This document shows positions 8,668 to 20,700 of a stretch of DNA of 41,991 nt, piece by piece. Every line of letters begins with the position of its first letter. Position 1 is the first letter of the stretch. The DNA comes from Nemertoderma westbladi (lineage: Eukaryota > Xenacoelomorpha > Nemertodermatida > Nemertodermatidae), in the NCBI GenBank assembly GCA_032718475.1, contig JAUCBJ010004132.1, positions 1 through 41,991 of the forward strand, read 5' to 3'. The translations under genes and the position numbers were made by a program. The notes below the pieces were generated by a model. The model was not told the DNA's origin and did no database searches. It was given only the letters and a program-made list of their open reading frames with translations.

Positions 8668-9068
8668 GAGCTGAAGCCACATTGTGGTAGAATGTAGAGA
8701 GCTGAAGCCACATTGTGGTAGAATGTAGAGAGCTGAAGCCACATTGTGGTAGAATGTAGAGAGCTGAAGCCACATTGTGGTAGAATGTAGAGAGCTGAAG
8801 CCACATTGTGGTAGAATGTAGAGAGCTGAAGCCACATTGTGGTAGAATGTAGAGAGCTGAAGCCACATTGTGGTAGAATGTAGAGAGCTGAAGCCACATT
8901 GTGGTAGAATGTAGAGAGCTGAAGCCACATTGTGGTAGAATGTAGAGAGCTGAAGCCACATTGTGGTAGAATGTAGAGAGCTGAAGCCACATTGTGGTAG
9001 AATGTAGAGAGCTGAAGCCACATTGTGGTAGAATGTAGAGAGCTGAAGCCACATTGTGGTAGAATGTA
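8668..9068 (+). repeat. 31-bp minisatellite, 13 copies, essentially identical
   Basis: A 31-bp unit beginning GAGCTGAAGCCACATTGTGG and ending AGAATGTAGA is repeated 13 times without visible substitutions; the last copy is cut after AGAATGTA. The unit contains an interrupted palindrome CCACA-T-TGTGG. Because 31 is not a multiple of 3 and the minus strand of the unit has no stops, three long overlapping minus-strand ORFs (126-152 codons) result; these are artefacts of periodicity. The array lies between the two predicted exons. Confidence 0.97.
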
Positions 9069-9538
9069 CTGCGCTCATTAAATAATTGATTCACTAATCA
9101 AAACATATCAAGTAACTGTTGATTAAGTCGAATTGGCAACGAATTGTTGGAAATGTTGGAAACAAAAAAAAACAAAACAACAAGATAATCAACTGCACTG
9201 TAAATTACCTAGGTTACTAATATAATGTTTATATATTGTTCTACTTTTAATTTAATATCGCCTGTATTTGAAAAAAATAAAGAGAATTATCAAAAGCTCA
9301 TAAAATAATAAAAAAAAACATATCTTAAGTGATTTAACTTCAGTTGATATTAATTTTAACCATTATTCTTTATAGTATAAGTATTCCGATTTCTAAAACA
9401 TTAAATTTCATCATTATAGGCATTGTAAGTTTGACGGTAAGACTGTAAATTTAACAAATCAAAAGGTCCCCAGTATGCTAGAATATTGATATCCTTCTTT
9501 CCGGGTTTATTTAGTTAGTAATTATATTTGTTTTGCAG
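9069..9538 (+). other. AT-rich probable intron end with 3' splice site at 9538
   Basis: No gene or repeat is seen in this stretch. It ends with a pyrimidine-rich acceptor, TTATATTTGTTTTGCAG (9522-9538), immediately before the predicted exon. Confidence 0.5.
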
Positions 9539-9643
9539 ATCTAGTCGCAGCAGTCTCTCTGTTCCATACGACCACCGACAATTCAATGAAACAATCCCAC
9601 ACAGTGAAGGGCCTAGGTCGTCGTCATCTTGTAGTGATTCCAG
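9539..9643 (+). CDS. Predicted internal exon whose 3' end is the first satellite monomer
   Basis: A 105-bp segment bounded by acceptor TTTTGCAG (ending 9538) and donor CAG|GTTAGT (9644 onward). Two plus frames are open across it. One of them uses the first base to complete a codon begun by the upstream predicted exon, then runs 34 codons and leaves two bases; that is the phase left by the exon ending at 6565. The predicted peptide is Ser-rich with an Arg-Ser-Ser-Ser-Ser-Cys stretch. Its first 46 bp are unique, while bases 9585-9643 are the satellite monomer. Read-through past the donor meets an in-frame stop at about 9708. No known family is recognised. Confidence 0.5.
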
Positions 9644-10212
9644 GTTAGTGAAACATTCCCACAAAGTGAAGGGCCAAGGTCGTCGTCATCTTGTAGAGAT
9701 TCCAGGTTAGTGAAACAATCCCACACAGTGAAGGGCCAAGGTCGTCGTCATCTTGTGGAGATTCCAGGTGAGTGAAACAATCCCACACAGTGAAGGGCCA
9801 AGGTCGTCGTCATCTTGTAGTGATTCCAGGTGAGTGAAACAATTGAGTGAAACAATCCCACACAGTGAAGGGCCAAGGTCGTCGTCATCTTGTAGAGATT
9901 CCAGGTGAGTGAAACAATCCCACACAGTGAAGGGCCAAGGTCGTCGTCATCTTGTAGTGATTCCAGGTTAGTGAAACAATCCCACACAGTGAAGGGCCAA
10001 GGTCGTCGTCATCTTGTAGAGATTCCAGGTTAGTGAAACAATCCCACACAGTGAAGGGCCAAGGTGGTCGTCATCTTGTAGAGATTCCAGGTTAGTGAAA
10101 CAATCCCACACAGTGAAGGGCCAAGGTCGTCGTCATCTTGTAGAGATTCCAGGTTAGTGAAACAATCCCACACAGTGAAGGGCCAAGGTCGTCGTCATCT
10201 TGTAGAGATTCC
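9585..10212 (+). repeat. Satellite array, left segment (10 units)
   Basis: First monomers of the 62-bp satellite. The unit starts GTGAAACAATCCCACACAG, continues through TGAAGGGCCAAGGTCGTCG and ends with TCTTGTAGAGATTCCAGGTTA. The first copy, inside the predicted exon, differs (AATGAAAC start, GCCTAGG for GCCAAGG). Units here are almost all of the CACACAG type with one 75-bp unit. The segment is cut at about 10212 by the LINE insertion. Confidence 0.97.
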
Positions 10213-10237
10213 TAACTGAGATTCCTAAGAGACCTAA
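10205..10237. repeat. 11-bp direct repeat at the LINE 5' junction
   Basis: GAGATTCCTAA occurs at 10205-10215 and again at 10218-10228, and CCTAACTG follows. The first copy overlaps satellite sequence. This looks like filler made during 5' truncation of the LINE, and it makes the exact left boundary ambiguous between about 10213 and 10237. Confidence 0.6.
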
Positions 10238-11785
10238 CTGTCCTTTGGGTGGAGTAGAGTAGATGGTGTTCCCCCTGAGGTCTTTAAAATACCTGAGTGT
10301 TTAAAGCTCATCTATCCCATCATAGTAGACATGTACCGAACAACAAGAGTTCCACAAGAAATGAAAACAAATAAGTTGGTGCCAGTTCCCAAGAAGGGCA
10401 ACCTAACACTCTATGGTTCTTTTCGGGGAATCTCATTGATCTCGATTGCTGCAAAGCTATACAATAGGATTCTATTAAATCGCATCAGGGATCCCATTGA
10501 GAGACTGATCCGTGGAAATCAGAATGGGTTCCGTAAAGGTCGTGGGACCATGGAGCCCATTTTGGCACTTAGAAGGATAATTGAAGAATTATCAAAAAAG
10601 AAAGACAGGCATCTGGCTGTTATCTTTGTTGACTTCTTCAAGGCCTTTGATTCAGTCTCTCGCTCACGTATGTTCAGCATACTTTCATTATATGGGATTC
10701 CTGATGAAATTATTGCAGCAATCAGATCAGTATACGATGGTTCGACAACATTTGTGTCTACTGTTGACGGTGACACAGAACCATTTGAAGTGTTATGGGG
10801 CGTCCTCCAAGGAGACACACTTGCACCATTCTTGTTCATTATTGTGGTTGACTATGTTCTACGCATGTCCTTAGATCATCATAATGATGATGGGGTGATG
10901 ATAACTCCACCTACTGGCTCCAGAAGTCGAGGAAATCCTGCCAAGTACCTAACTGATCTAGACTTTGCTGATGACTTAGGAGTACTCTCAGAATCATTAG
11001 AGGGAGCCCAACGGCTCCTCAGCTCATTAGAACATGCTGCTTCTAGTGTTGGTCTTTTTATTAACTCCAGAAAGACCAAAATTCTGACAGTTAACTTTGA
11101 AAGTCCTCAGCAAGGCTCTGATCGGATGAGCATAAGCTCAAAGGATGGTATGCTTGAGCATGTGGACGACTTCTGTTACCTGGGATCATGGATCCGGAAG
11201 TCAGGTGAGGACCTTCGAATACGTAAGGGAAAGGCATGGGCAGCCTTGAATAGGCTTTCCAGGATTTGGAAGTCACCGAGAATTAATCGGAAACTTAAGG
11301 TCCGATTATTTAGAGCAGCAGTAGTTCCAGTACTCCTCTACGGGAGTCCATGCTGGGCTCTAACTGCTGAGGACACCAAATCTCTGGATGGCACATTCAC
11401 AAGAATGCTACGCCGGGTTCATTGTGTCAAGTACAATGCACACATCTCCAACCAGACACTATATAACATTGGAGGTGTCTCATTGGTTCCCCCAAGCTTG
11501 ACACTAGAACAAAATCGCCTCCGCTTTGCAGAATATTGCTTTCGCCGTGAGGACCAGCCAGTGCATAATCTTGTACTTTGGCAGCCTCATGGAGTGAATA
11601 AGCATGGTGGACAGCCCATGACTTTCTTGAGACGCATCTTAAAGGACACTGGCCTTGAAGATGCGGATGATCTAGCAAATGTCATGGGTGATAGGGAGTT
11701 GTGGCGGTGCAATTTTGTTGACAAGCCGGCACAGCATTCTTAAAAATGCAGCTGCAATGCAGCATGCCGATCCTAGTAGTAGTAG
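10213..11785 (+). mobile_element. 5'-truncated non-LTR retrotransposon (LINE) inserted in the satellite
   Basis: About 1.57 kb of LINE sequence interrupts the satellite. It lacks an endonuclease region and starts within the N-terminal part of the RT domain. The 3' end is non-poly(A): GCAGCATGCCGATCCTAGT followed by a short GTA/TAG simple repeat, shared with the copy ending at about 4830. The flanks are satellite in register: TGTAGAGATTCC (10201-10212) on the left and TGTAGTGATTTC (11786-11797) on the right. This is a possible 12-bp target duplication with two differences, or simply two different monomer variants. The simple-repeat tail and RT sequence resemble RTE-type elements, but the clade is not certain. 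Confidence 0.9.
10238..11743 (+). CDS. LINE reverse transcriptase, 5'-truncated, frame intact
   Basis: RNA-templated DNA synthesis enzyme of a non-LTR retrotransposon. The frame is open from 10238 (after an in-frame TAA at 10235-10237) and its first ATG is at 10331, giving 470 codons from that ATG. The 31 codons before the ATG (containing DGVPPEVFK) still look like RT sequence, so the ATG is probably internal. Counting from the ATG: KLVPVPKKG (15-23), FRGISLIS (31-38) and NGFRKGRG (65-72) N-terminal motifs; FVDFFKAFD with catalytic Asp101 (motif A); GVLQGDTLAPFLF (157-169, motif B); FADD with Asp214/215 (212-215, motif C); GLFINSRKTK (241-250, motif D); YLGSWI (283-288, motif E). A C-terminal thumb-like region (RKLKVRLFRAAVVPVLLYGS) and tail follow. 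The endonuclease domain is missing, so the copy is unlikely to be autonomous. Confidence 0.92.
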   Translation: MSFGWSRVDGVPPEVFKIPECLKLIYPIIVDMYRTTRVPQEMKTNKLVPVPKKGNLTLYGSFRGISLISIAAKLYNRILLNRIRDPIERLIRGNQNGFRKGRGTMEPILALRRIIEELSKKKDRHLAVIFVDFFKAFDSVSRSRMFSILSLYGIPDEIIAAIRSVYDGSTTFVSTVDGDTEPFEVLWGVLQGDTLAPFLFIIVVDYVLRMSLDHHNDDGVMITPPTGSRSRGNPAKYLTDLDFADDLGVLSESLEGAQRLLSSLEHAASSVGLFINSRKTKILTVNFESPQQGSDRMSISSKDGMLEHVDDFCYLGSWIRKSGEDLRIRKGKAWAALNRLSRIWKSPRINRKLKVRLFRAAVVPVLLYGSPCWALTAEDTKSLDGTFTRMLRRVHCVKYNAHISNQTLYNIGGVSLVPPSLTLEQNRLRFAEYCFRREDQPVHNLVLWQPHGVNKHGGQPMTFLRRILKDTGLEDADDLANVMGDRELWRCNFVDKPAQHS

Positions 11786-14700
11786 TGTAGTGATTTCAGG
11801 TGAGTGAAACAATTGAGTGAAACAATCCCACACAGTGAAGGGCCAAGGTCGTCGTCACCTTGTAGAGATTCCAGGTTAGTGAAACAATCCCTCAAAGTGA
11901 AGGGCCAAGGTCGTCGTCATCTTGTAGAGATTCCAGGTGAGTGAAACAATCCCTCAAAGTGAAGGGCCAAGGTCGTCGTCATCTTGTAGTGATTTCAGGT
12001 GAGTGAAACAATTGAGTGAAACAATCCCACTCAGTGAAGGGCCAAGGTCGTCGTCATCTTGTAGTGATTCCAGGTTAGTGAAACAATCCCTCAAAGTGAA
12101 GGGCCAAGGTCGTCGTCATCTTGTAGAGATTCCAGGTGAGTGAAACAATCCCACACAGTGAAGGGCCAAGGTCGTCGTCATCTTGTAGTGATTCCAGGTG
12201 AGTGAAACAATCCCTCAAAGTGAAGGGCCAAGGTCGTCGTCATCTTGTAGTGATTCCAGGTGAGTAAAACAATCCCACACAGTGAAGGGCCAAGGTCGTC
12301 GTCATCTTGTAGTGATCCCAGGTTAGTGAAACAATCCCTCAAAGTGAAGGGCCAAGGTCGTCGTCATCTTGTAGAGATTCCAGTTGAGTGAAACAATTGA
12401 GTGAAACAATCCCACACAGTGAAGGGCCAAGGTCGTCGTCATCTTGTAGAGATTCCAGGTTAGTGAAACAATCCCACACAGTGAAGGGCCAAGGTCGTCG
12501 TCATCTTGTAGAGATTCCAGGTGAGTGAAACAATCCCACACAGTGAAGGGCCAAGGTCGTCGTCATCTTGTAGTGATTCCAGGTGAGTGAAACAATCCCT
12601 CAAAGTGAAGGGCCAAGGTCGTCGTCATCTTGTAGTGATTCCAGGTGAGTGAAACAATCCCACACAGTGAAGGGCCAAGGTCGTCGTCATCTTGTAGTGA
12701 TTCCAGGTTAGTGAAACAATCCCTCAAAGTGAAGGGCCAAGGTCGTCGTCATCTTGTAGAGATTCCAGGTGAGTGAAACAATTGAGTGAAACAATCCCAC
12801 ACAGTGAAGGGCCAAGGTCGTCGTCATCTTGTAGAGATTCCAGGTAAGTGAAACAATTGAGTGAAACAATCCCTCAAAGTGAAGGGCCAAGGTTGTCGTC
12901 ATCTTGTAGTGATTCCAGGTGAGTGAAACAATCCCTCAAAGTGAAGGGCCAAGGTCGTCGTCATCTTGTAGTGATTCCAGGTGAGTGAAACAATCCCACA
13001 CAGTGAAGGGCCAAGGTCGTCGTCATCTTGTAGTGATTCCAGGTTAGTGAAACAATCCCTCAAAGTGAAGGGCCAAGGTCGTCGTCATCTTGTAGAGATT
13101 CCAGGTGAGTGAAACAATTGAGTGAAACAATCCCACACAGTGAAGGGCCAAGGTCGTCGTCATCTTGTAGAGATTCCAGGTTAGTGAAACAATCCCTCAA
13201 AGTGAAGGGCCAAGGTCGTCGTCATCTTGTAGTGATTCCAGGTTAGTGAAACAATCCCTCAAAGTGAAGGGCCAAGGTCGTCGTCATCTTGTAGAGATTC
13301 CAGGTGAGTGAAACAATTGAGTGAAACAATCCCACACAGTGAAGGGCCAAGGTCGTCGTCATCTTGTAGAGATTCCAGGTGAGTGAAACAATTGAGTGAA
13401 ACAATCCCTCAAAGTGAAGGGCCAAGGTTGTCGTCATCTTGTAGTGATTCCAGGTGAGTGAAACAATCCCTCAAAGTGAAGGGCCAAGGTCGTCGTCATC
13501 TTGTAGTGATTCCAGGTGAGTGAAACAATCCCACACAGTGAAGGGCCAAGGTCGTCGTCATCTTGTAGTGATTCCAGGTTAGTGAAACAATCCCTCAAAG
13601 TGAAGGGCCAAGGTCGTCGTCATCTTGTAGAGATTCCAGGTGAGTGAAACAATTGAGTGAAACAATCCCACACAGTGAAGGGCCAAGGTCGTCGTCATCT
13701 TGTAGAGATTCCAGGTTAGTGAAACAATCCCTCAAAGTGAAGGGCCAAGGTCGTCGTCATCTTGTAGTGATTCCAGGTTAGTGAAACAATCCCTCAAAGT
13801 GAAGGGCCAAGGTCGTCGTCATCTTGTAGTGATTCCAGGTGAGTGAAACAATTGAGTGAAACAATCCCACACAGTGAAGGGCCAAGGTCGTCGTCATCTT
13901 GTAGAGATTCCACGTGAGTGAAACAATTGAGTGAAACAATCCCACACAGTGAAGGGCCAAGGTCGTCGTCATCTTGTAGAGATTCCAGGTTAGTGAAACA
14001 ATCCCTCAAAGTGAAGGGCCAAGGTCGTCTTCATCTTGTAGTGATTCCAGGTTAGTGAAACAATCCCTCAAAGTGAAGGGCCAAGGTCGTCGTCATCTTG
14101 TAGTGATTCCAGGTGAGTGAAACAATTGAGTGAAACAATCCCTCAATGTGAAGGGCCTAGGTCGTCGTCACCTTGTAGAGATTCCAGGTTAGTGAAACAA
14201 TCCCACACAGTGAAGGGCCAAGGTCGTCGTCATCTTGTAGAGATTCCAGGTTAGTGAAACAATCCCACACAGTGAAGGGCCAAGGTCGTCGTCATCTTGT
14301 AGTGATTCCAGGTTAGTGAAACAATCCCACACAGTGAAGGGCCAAGGTTGTCGTTATCTTGTAGAGATTCCAGGTGAGTGAAACAATTGAGTGAAACAAT
14401 CCCACACAGTGAAGGACCAAGGTCGTCGTCATCTTGTAGAGATTCCAGGTTATTGAAACAATCCCTCAAAGTGAAGGGCCAAGGTCGTCGTCATCTTGTA
14501 GTGATTCCAGGTTATTGAAACAATCCCTCAAAGTGAAGGGCCAAGGTCGTCGTCATCTTGTAGTGATTCCAGGTGAGTGAAACAATTGAGTGAAACAATC
14601 CCACACAGTGAAGGGCCAAGGTCGTCGTCATCTTGTAGAGATTCCAGGTTAGTGAAGCAATCCCTCAAAGTGAAGGGCCAAGGTCGTCGTCATCTTGTAG

Positions 14701-17700
14701 TGATTCCAGGTGAGTGAAACAATTGAGTGAAACAAACCCACACAGTGAAGGGCCAAGGTCGTCGTCATCTTGTAGAGATTCCAGGTTAGTGAAACAATCC
14801 CTCAAAGTGAAGGGCCAAGGTCGTCGTCATCTTGTAGTGATTCCAGGTGAGTGAAACAATTGAGTGAAACAATCCCACACAGTGAAGGGCCAAGGTCGTC
14901 GTCATCTTGTAGAGATTCCAGGTTAGTGAAACAATCCCTCAAAGTGAAGGGCCAAGGTCGTCGTCATCTTGTAGTGATTCCAGGTGAGTGAAACAATTGA
15001 GTGAAACAATCCCACACAGTGAAGGGCCAAGGTCGTCGTCATCTTGTAGAGATTCCAGGTGAGTGAAACAATCCCTCAAAGTGAAGGGCCAAGGTCGTCG
15101 TCATCTTGTAGTGATTCCAGGTGAGTGAAACAATTGAGTGAAACAATCCCACACAGTGAAGGGCCAAGGTCGTCGTCATCTTGTAGAGATTCCAGGTTGA
15201 TGTGAAACAATCCCTCAAAGTGAAGGGCCAAGGTCGTCGTCATCTTGTAGTGATTCCAGGTTAGTGAAACAATCCCTCAAAGTGAAGGGCCAAGGTCGTC
15301 GTCATCTTGTAGTGATTCCAGGTGAGTGAAACAATTGAGTGAAACAACCCACACAGTGAAGGGCCAAGGTCGTCGTCATCTTGTAGAGATTCCAGGTTAG
15401 TGAAACAATCCCTCAAAGTGAAGGGCCAAGGTCGTCGTCATCTTGTAGTGATTCCAGGTGAGTGAAACAATTGAGTGAAACAATCCCACACAGTGAAGGG
15501 CCAAGGTCGTCGTCATCTTGTAGAGATTCCAGGTTAGTGAAACAATCCCTCAAAGTGAAGGGCCAAGGTCGTCGTCATCTTGTAGTGATTCCAGGTGAGT
15601 GAAACAATTGAGTGAAACAATCCCACACAGTGAAGGGCCAAGGTCGTCGTCATCTTGTAGAGATTCCAGGTGAGTGAAACAATCCCTCAAAGTGAAGGGC
15701 CAAGGTCGTCGTCATCTTGTAGTGATTCCAGGTGAGTGAAACAATTGAGTGAAACAATCCCACACAGTGAAGGACCAAGGTCGTCGTCATCTTGTAGAGA
15801 TTCCAGGTTATTGAAACAATCCCTCAAAGTGAAGGGCCAAGGTCGTCGTCATCTTGTAGTGATTCCAGGTTAGTGAAACAATCCCTCAAAGTGAAGGGCC
15901 AAGGTCGTCGTCATCTTGTAGTGATTCCAGGTGAGTGAAACAATTGAGTGAAACAATCCCACACAGTGAAGGGCCAAGGTCGTCGTCATCTTGTAGAGAT
16001 TCCAGGTTAGTGAAACAATCCCTCAAAGTGAAGGGCCAAGGTCGTCGTCATCTTGTAGTGATTCCAGGTGAGTGAAACAATTGAGTGAAACAATCCCACA
16101 CAGTGAAGGGCCAAGGTCGTCGTCATCTTGTAGAGATTCCAGGTTAGTGAAACAATCCCTCAAAGTGAAGGGCCAAGGTCGTCGTCATCTTGTAGTGATT
16201 CCAGGTGAGTGAAACAATTGAGTGAAACAATCCCACACAGTGAAGGGCCAAGGTCGTCGTCATCTTGTAGAGATTCCAGGTTAGTGAAACAATCCCTCAA
16301 AGTGAAGGGCCAAGGTCGTCGTCATCTTGTAGTGATTCCAGGTGAGTGAAACAATTGAGTGAAACAATCCCACACAGTGAAGGGCCAAGGTCGTCGTCAT
16401 CTTGTAGAGATTCCAGGTTAGTGAAACAATCCCTCAAAGTGAAGGGCCAAGGTCGTCGTCATCTTGTAGTGATTCCAGGTGAGTGAAACAATTGAGTGAA
16501 ACAATCCCACACAGTGAAGGGCCAAGGTCGTCGTCATCTTGTAGAGATTCCAGGTGAGTGAAACAATCCCTCAAAGTGAAGGGCCAAGGTCGTCGTCATC
16601 TTGTAGTGATTCCAGGTGAGTGAAACAATTGAGTGAAACAATCCCACACAGTGAAGGGCCAAGGTCGTCGTCATCTTGTAGAGATTCCAGGTAAGTGAAA
16701 CAATCCCTCAAAGTGAAGGGCCAAGGTCGTCGTCATCTTGTAGAGATTTCAGGTGAGTGAAACAATCCCACACAGTGAAGGGCCAAGGTCGTCGTCATCT
16801 TGTAGAGATTCCAGGTGAGTGAAACAATCCCACACAGTGAAGGGCCAATGTCGTCGTCATCTTGTAGTGATTCCAGGTGAGTGAAACAATCCCTCAAAGT
16901 GAAGGGCCAAGGTCGTCGTCATCTTGTAGTGATTCCAGGTGAGTAAAACAATCCCACACAGTGAAGGGCCAAGGTCGTCGTCATCTTGTAGTGATTCCAG
17001 GTTAGTGAAACAATCCCTCAAAGTGAAGGGCCAAGGTCGTCGTCATCTTGTAGTGATTCCAGGTGAGTAAAACAATCCCACACAGTGAAGGGCCAAGGTC
17101 GTCGTCATCTTGTAGTGATCCCAGGTTAGTGAAACAATCCCTCAAAGTGAAGGGCCAAGGTCGTCGTCATCTTGTAGAGATTCCAGTTGAGTGAAACAAT
17201 TGAGTGAAACAATCCCACACAGTGAAGGGCCAAGGTCGTCGTCATTTTGTAGAGATTCCAGGTGAGTGAAACAATTGAGTGAAACAATCCCACACAGTGA
17301 AGGGCCAAGGTCGTCGTCATCTTGTAGAGATTCCATGTGAGTGAAACAATCCCACACAGTGAAGGGCCAAGGTCGTCGTCATCTTGTAGAGATTCCAGGT
17401 TCGTGAAACAATCCCACACAGTGAAGGGCCAAGGTCGGCGTCATCTTGTAGTGATTCCAGGTTAGTGAAACAATCCCTCAAAGTGAAGGGCCAAGGTCGT
17501 CGTCATCTTGTAGTGATTCCAGGTTAGTGAAACAATCCCACACAGTGAAGGGCCAAGGTCGTCGTCATCTTGTAGAGATTCCAGGTTCGTGAAACAATCC
17601 CACACAGTGAAGGGCCAAGGTCGGCGTCATCTTGTAGTGATTCCAGGTTAGTGAAACAATCCCTCAAAGTGAAGGGCCAAGGTCGTCGTCATCTTGTAGA

Positions 17701-20700
17701 GATTCCAGTTGAGTGAAACAATTGAGTGAAACAATCCCACACAGTGAAGGGCCAAGGTCGTCGTCATCTTGTAGAGATTCCAGGTGAGTGAAACAATCCC
17801 ACACAGTGAAGGGCCAAGGTCGGCGTCATCTTGTAGTGATTCCAGGTTTCTGAAACAATCCCTCAAAGTGAAGGGCCAAGGTCGTCGTCATCTTGTAGAG
17901 ATTCCAGTTGAGTGAAACAATTGAGTGAAACAATCCCACACAGTGAAGGGCCAAGGTCGTCGTCATCTTGTAGAGATTCCAGGTGAGTGAAACAATCCCA
18001 CACAGTGAAGGGCCAAGGTCGGCGTCATCTTGTAGTGATTCCAGGTGAGTGAAACAATCCCACACAGTGAAGGGCCAAGGTCGGCGTCATCTTGTAGTGA
18101 TTCCAGGTTAGTGAAACAATCCCTCAAAGTGAAGGGCCAAGGTCGTCGTCATCTTGTAGAGATTCCAGTTGAGTGAAACAATTGAGTGAAACAATCCCAC
18201 ACAGTGAAGGGCCAAAGTCGTCGTCATCTTGTAGAGATTCCAGGTGAGTGAAACAATCCCACACAGTGAAGGGCCAAGGTCGTCGTCATCTTGTAGAGAT
18301 TCCAGTTGAGTGAAACAATTGAGTGAAACAATCCCACACAGTGAAGGGCCAAGGTCGTCGTCATCTTGTAGTGATTCCAGGTGAGTGAAACAATTGAGTG
18401 AAACAATCCCACACAGTGAAGGGCCAAGGTCGTCGTCATCTTGTAGAGATTCCAGGTGAGTGAAACAATCCCACACAGTGAAGGGCCAAGGTCGTCGTCA
18501 TCTTGTAGTGATTCCAGGTTAGTGAAACAATCCCTCAAAGTGAAGGGCCAAGGTCGTCGTCATCTTGTAGAGATTCCAGTTGAGTGAAACAATTGAGTGA
18601 AACAATCCCACACAGTGAAGGGCCAAGGTCGTCGTCATCTTGTAGAGATTCCAGGTTAGTGAAACAATCCCTCAAAGTGAAGGGCCAAGGTCGTCGTCAT
18701 CTTGTAGTGATTCCAGGTGAGTGAAACAATCCCACACAGTGAAGGGCCAAGGTCGTCGTCATCTTGTAGTGATTCCAGGTTAGTGAAACAATCCCTCAAA
18801 GTGAAGGGCCAAGGTCGTCGTCATCTTGTAGAGATTCCAGTTGAGTGAAACAATTGAGTGAAACAATCCCACACAGTGAAGGGCCAAGGTCGTCGTCATC
18901 TTGTAGAGATTCCAGGTTAGTGAAACAATCCCTCAAAGTGAAGGGCCAAGGTCGTCGTCATCTTGTAGTGATTCCAGGTGAGTGAAACAATCCCACACAG
19001 TGAAGGGCCAAGGTCGTCGTCATCTTGTAGTGATTCCAGGTTAGTGAAACAATCCCTCAAAGTGAAGGGCCAAGGTCGTCGTCATCTTGTAGAGATTCCA
19101 GGTGAGTGAAACAATCCCACACAGTGAAGGGCCAAGGTCGTCGTCATCTTGTAGAGATTCCAGGTTAGTGAAACAATCCCTCAAAGTGAAGGGCCAAGGT
19201 CGTCGTCATCTTGTAGTGATTCCAGGTGAGTGAAACAATCCCACACAGTGAAGGGCCAAGGTCGTCGTCATCTTGTAGTGATTCCAGGTTAGTGAAACAA
19301 TCCCTCAAAGTGAAGGGCCAAGGTCGTCGTCATCTTGTAGAGATTCCAGGTGAGTGAAACAATCCCACACAGTGAAGGGCCAAGGTCGTCGTCATCTTGT
19401 AGAGATTCCAGGTTAGTGAAACAATCCCTCAAAGTGAAGGGCCAAGGTCGTCGTCATCTTGTAGTGATTCCAGGTGAGTGAAACAATCCCACACAGTGAA
19501 GGGCCAAGGTCGTCGTCATCTTGTAGTGATTCCAGGTTAGTGAAACAATCCCTCAAAGTGAAGGGCCAAGGTCGTCGTCATCTTGTAGAGATTCCAGGTG
19601 AGTGAAACAATCCCACACAGTGAAGGGCCAAGGTCGTCGTCATCTTGTAGAGATTCCAGGTTAGTGAAACAATCCCTCAAAGTGAAGGGCCAAGGTCGTC
19701 GTCATCTTGTAGAGATTCCAGGTTAGTGAAACAATCCCTCAAAGTGAAGGGCCAAGGTCGTCGTCATCTTGTAGTGATTCCAGGTGAGTGAAACAATCCC
19801 ACACAGTGAAGGGCCAAGGTCGTCGTCATCTTGTAGTGATTCCAGGTTAGTGAAACAATCCCTCAAAGTGAAGGGCCAAGGTCGTCGTCATCTTGTAGAG
19901 ATTCCAGGTGAGTGAAACAATCCCACACAGTGAAGGGCCAAGGTCGTCGTCATCTTGTAGAGATTCCAGGTGAGTGAAACAATCCCACACAGTGAAGGGC
20001 CAAGGTCGTCGTCATCTTGTAGTGATTCCAGGTGAGTGAAACAATCCCTCAAAGTGAAGGGCCAAGGTCGTCGTCATCTTGTAGTGATTCCAGGTGAGTA
20101 AAACAATCCCACACAGTGAAGGGCCAAGGTCGTCGTCATCTTGTAGTGATCCCAGGTTAGTGAAACAATCCCTCAAAGTGAAGGGCCAAGGTCGTCGTCA
20201 TCTTGTAGAGATTCCAGTTGAGTGAAACAATTGAGTGAAACAATCCCACACAGTGAAGGGCCAAGGTCGTCGTCATCTTGTAGAGATTCCAGGTTAGTGA
20301 AACAATCCCTCAAAGTGAAGGGCCAAGGTCGTCGTCATCTTGTAGAGATTCCAGTTGAGTGAAACAATTGAGTGAAACAATCCCACACAGTGAAGGGCCA
20401 AGGTCGTCGTCATCTTGTAGAGATTCCAGGTTAGTGAAACAATCCCTCAAAGTGAAGGGCCAAGGTCGTCGTCATCTTGTAGTGATTCCAGGTGAGTGAA
20501 ACAATCCCACACAGTGAAGGGCCAAGGTCGTCGTCATCTTGTAGTGATTCCAGGTTAGTGAAACAATCCCTCAAAGTGAAGGGCCAAGGTCGTCGTCATC
20601 TTGTAGAGATTCCAGGTGAGTGAAACAATTGAGTGAAACAATCCCACACAGTGAAGGGCCAAGGTCGTCGTCATCTTGTAGAGATTCCAGGTGAGTGAAA

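Noticed and set aside
8668-9068. CRISPR array
   Set aside because: Identical 31-bp units are directly adjacent with no unique spacers, and the context is eukaryotic.
8636-9094. Three overlapping minus-strand ORFs of 126-152 codons
   Set aside because: They are by-products of a 31-bp stop-free unit that cycles through all three frames.
10519-11678. ORFs overlapping the LINE in other frames
   Set aside because: They are antisense or shifted shadows of the reverse-transcriptase frame.
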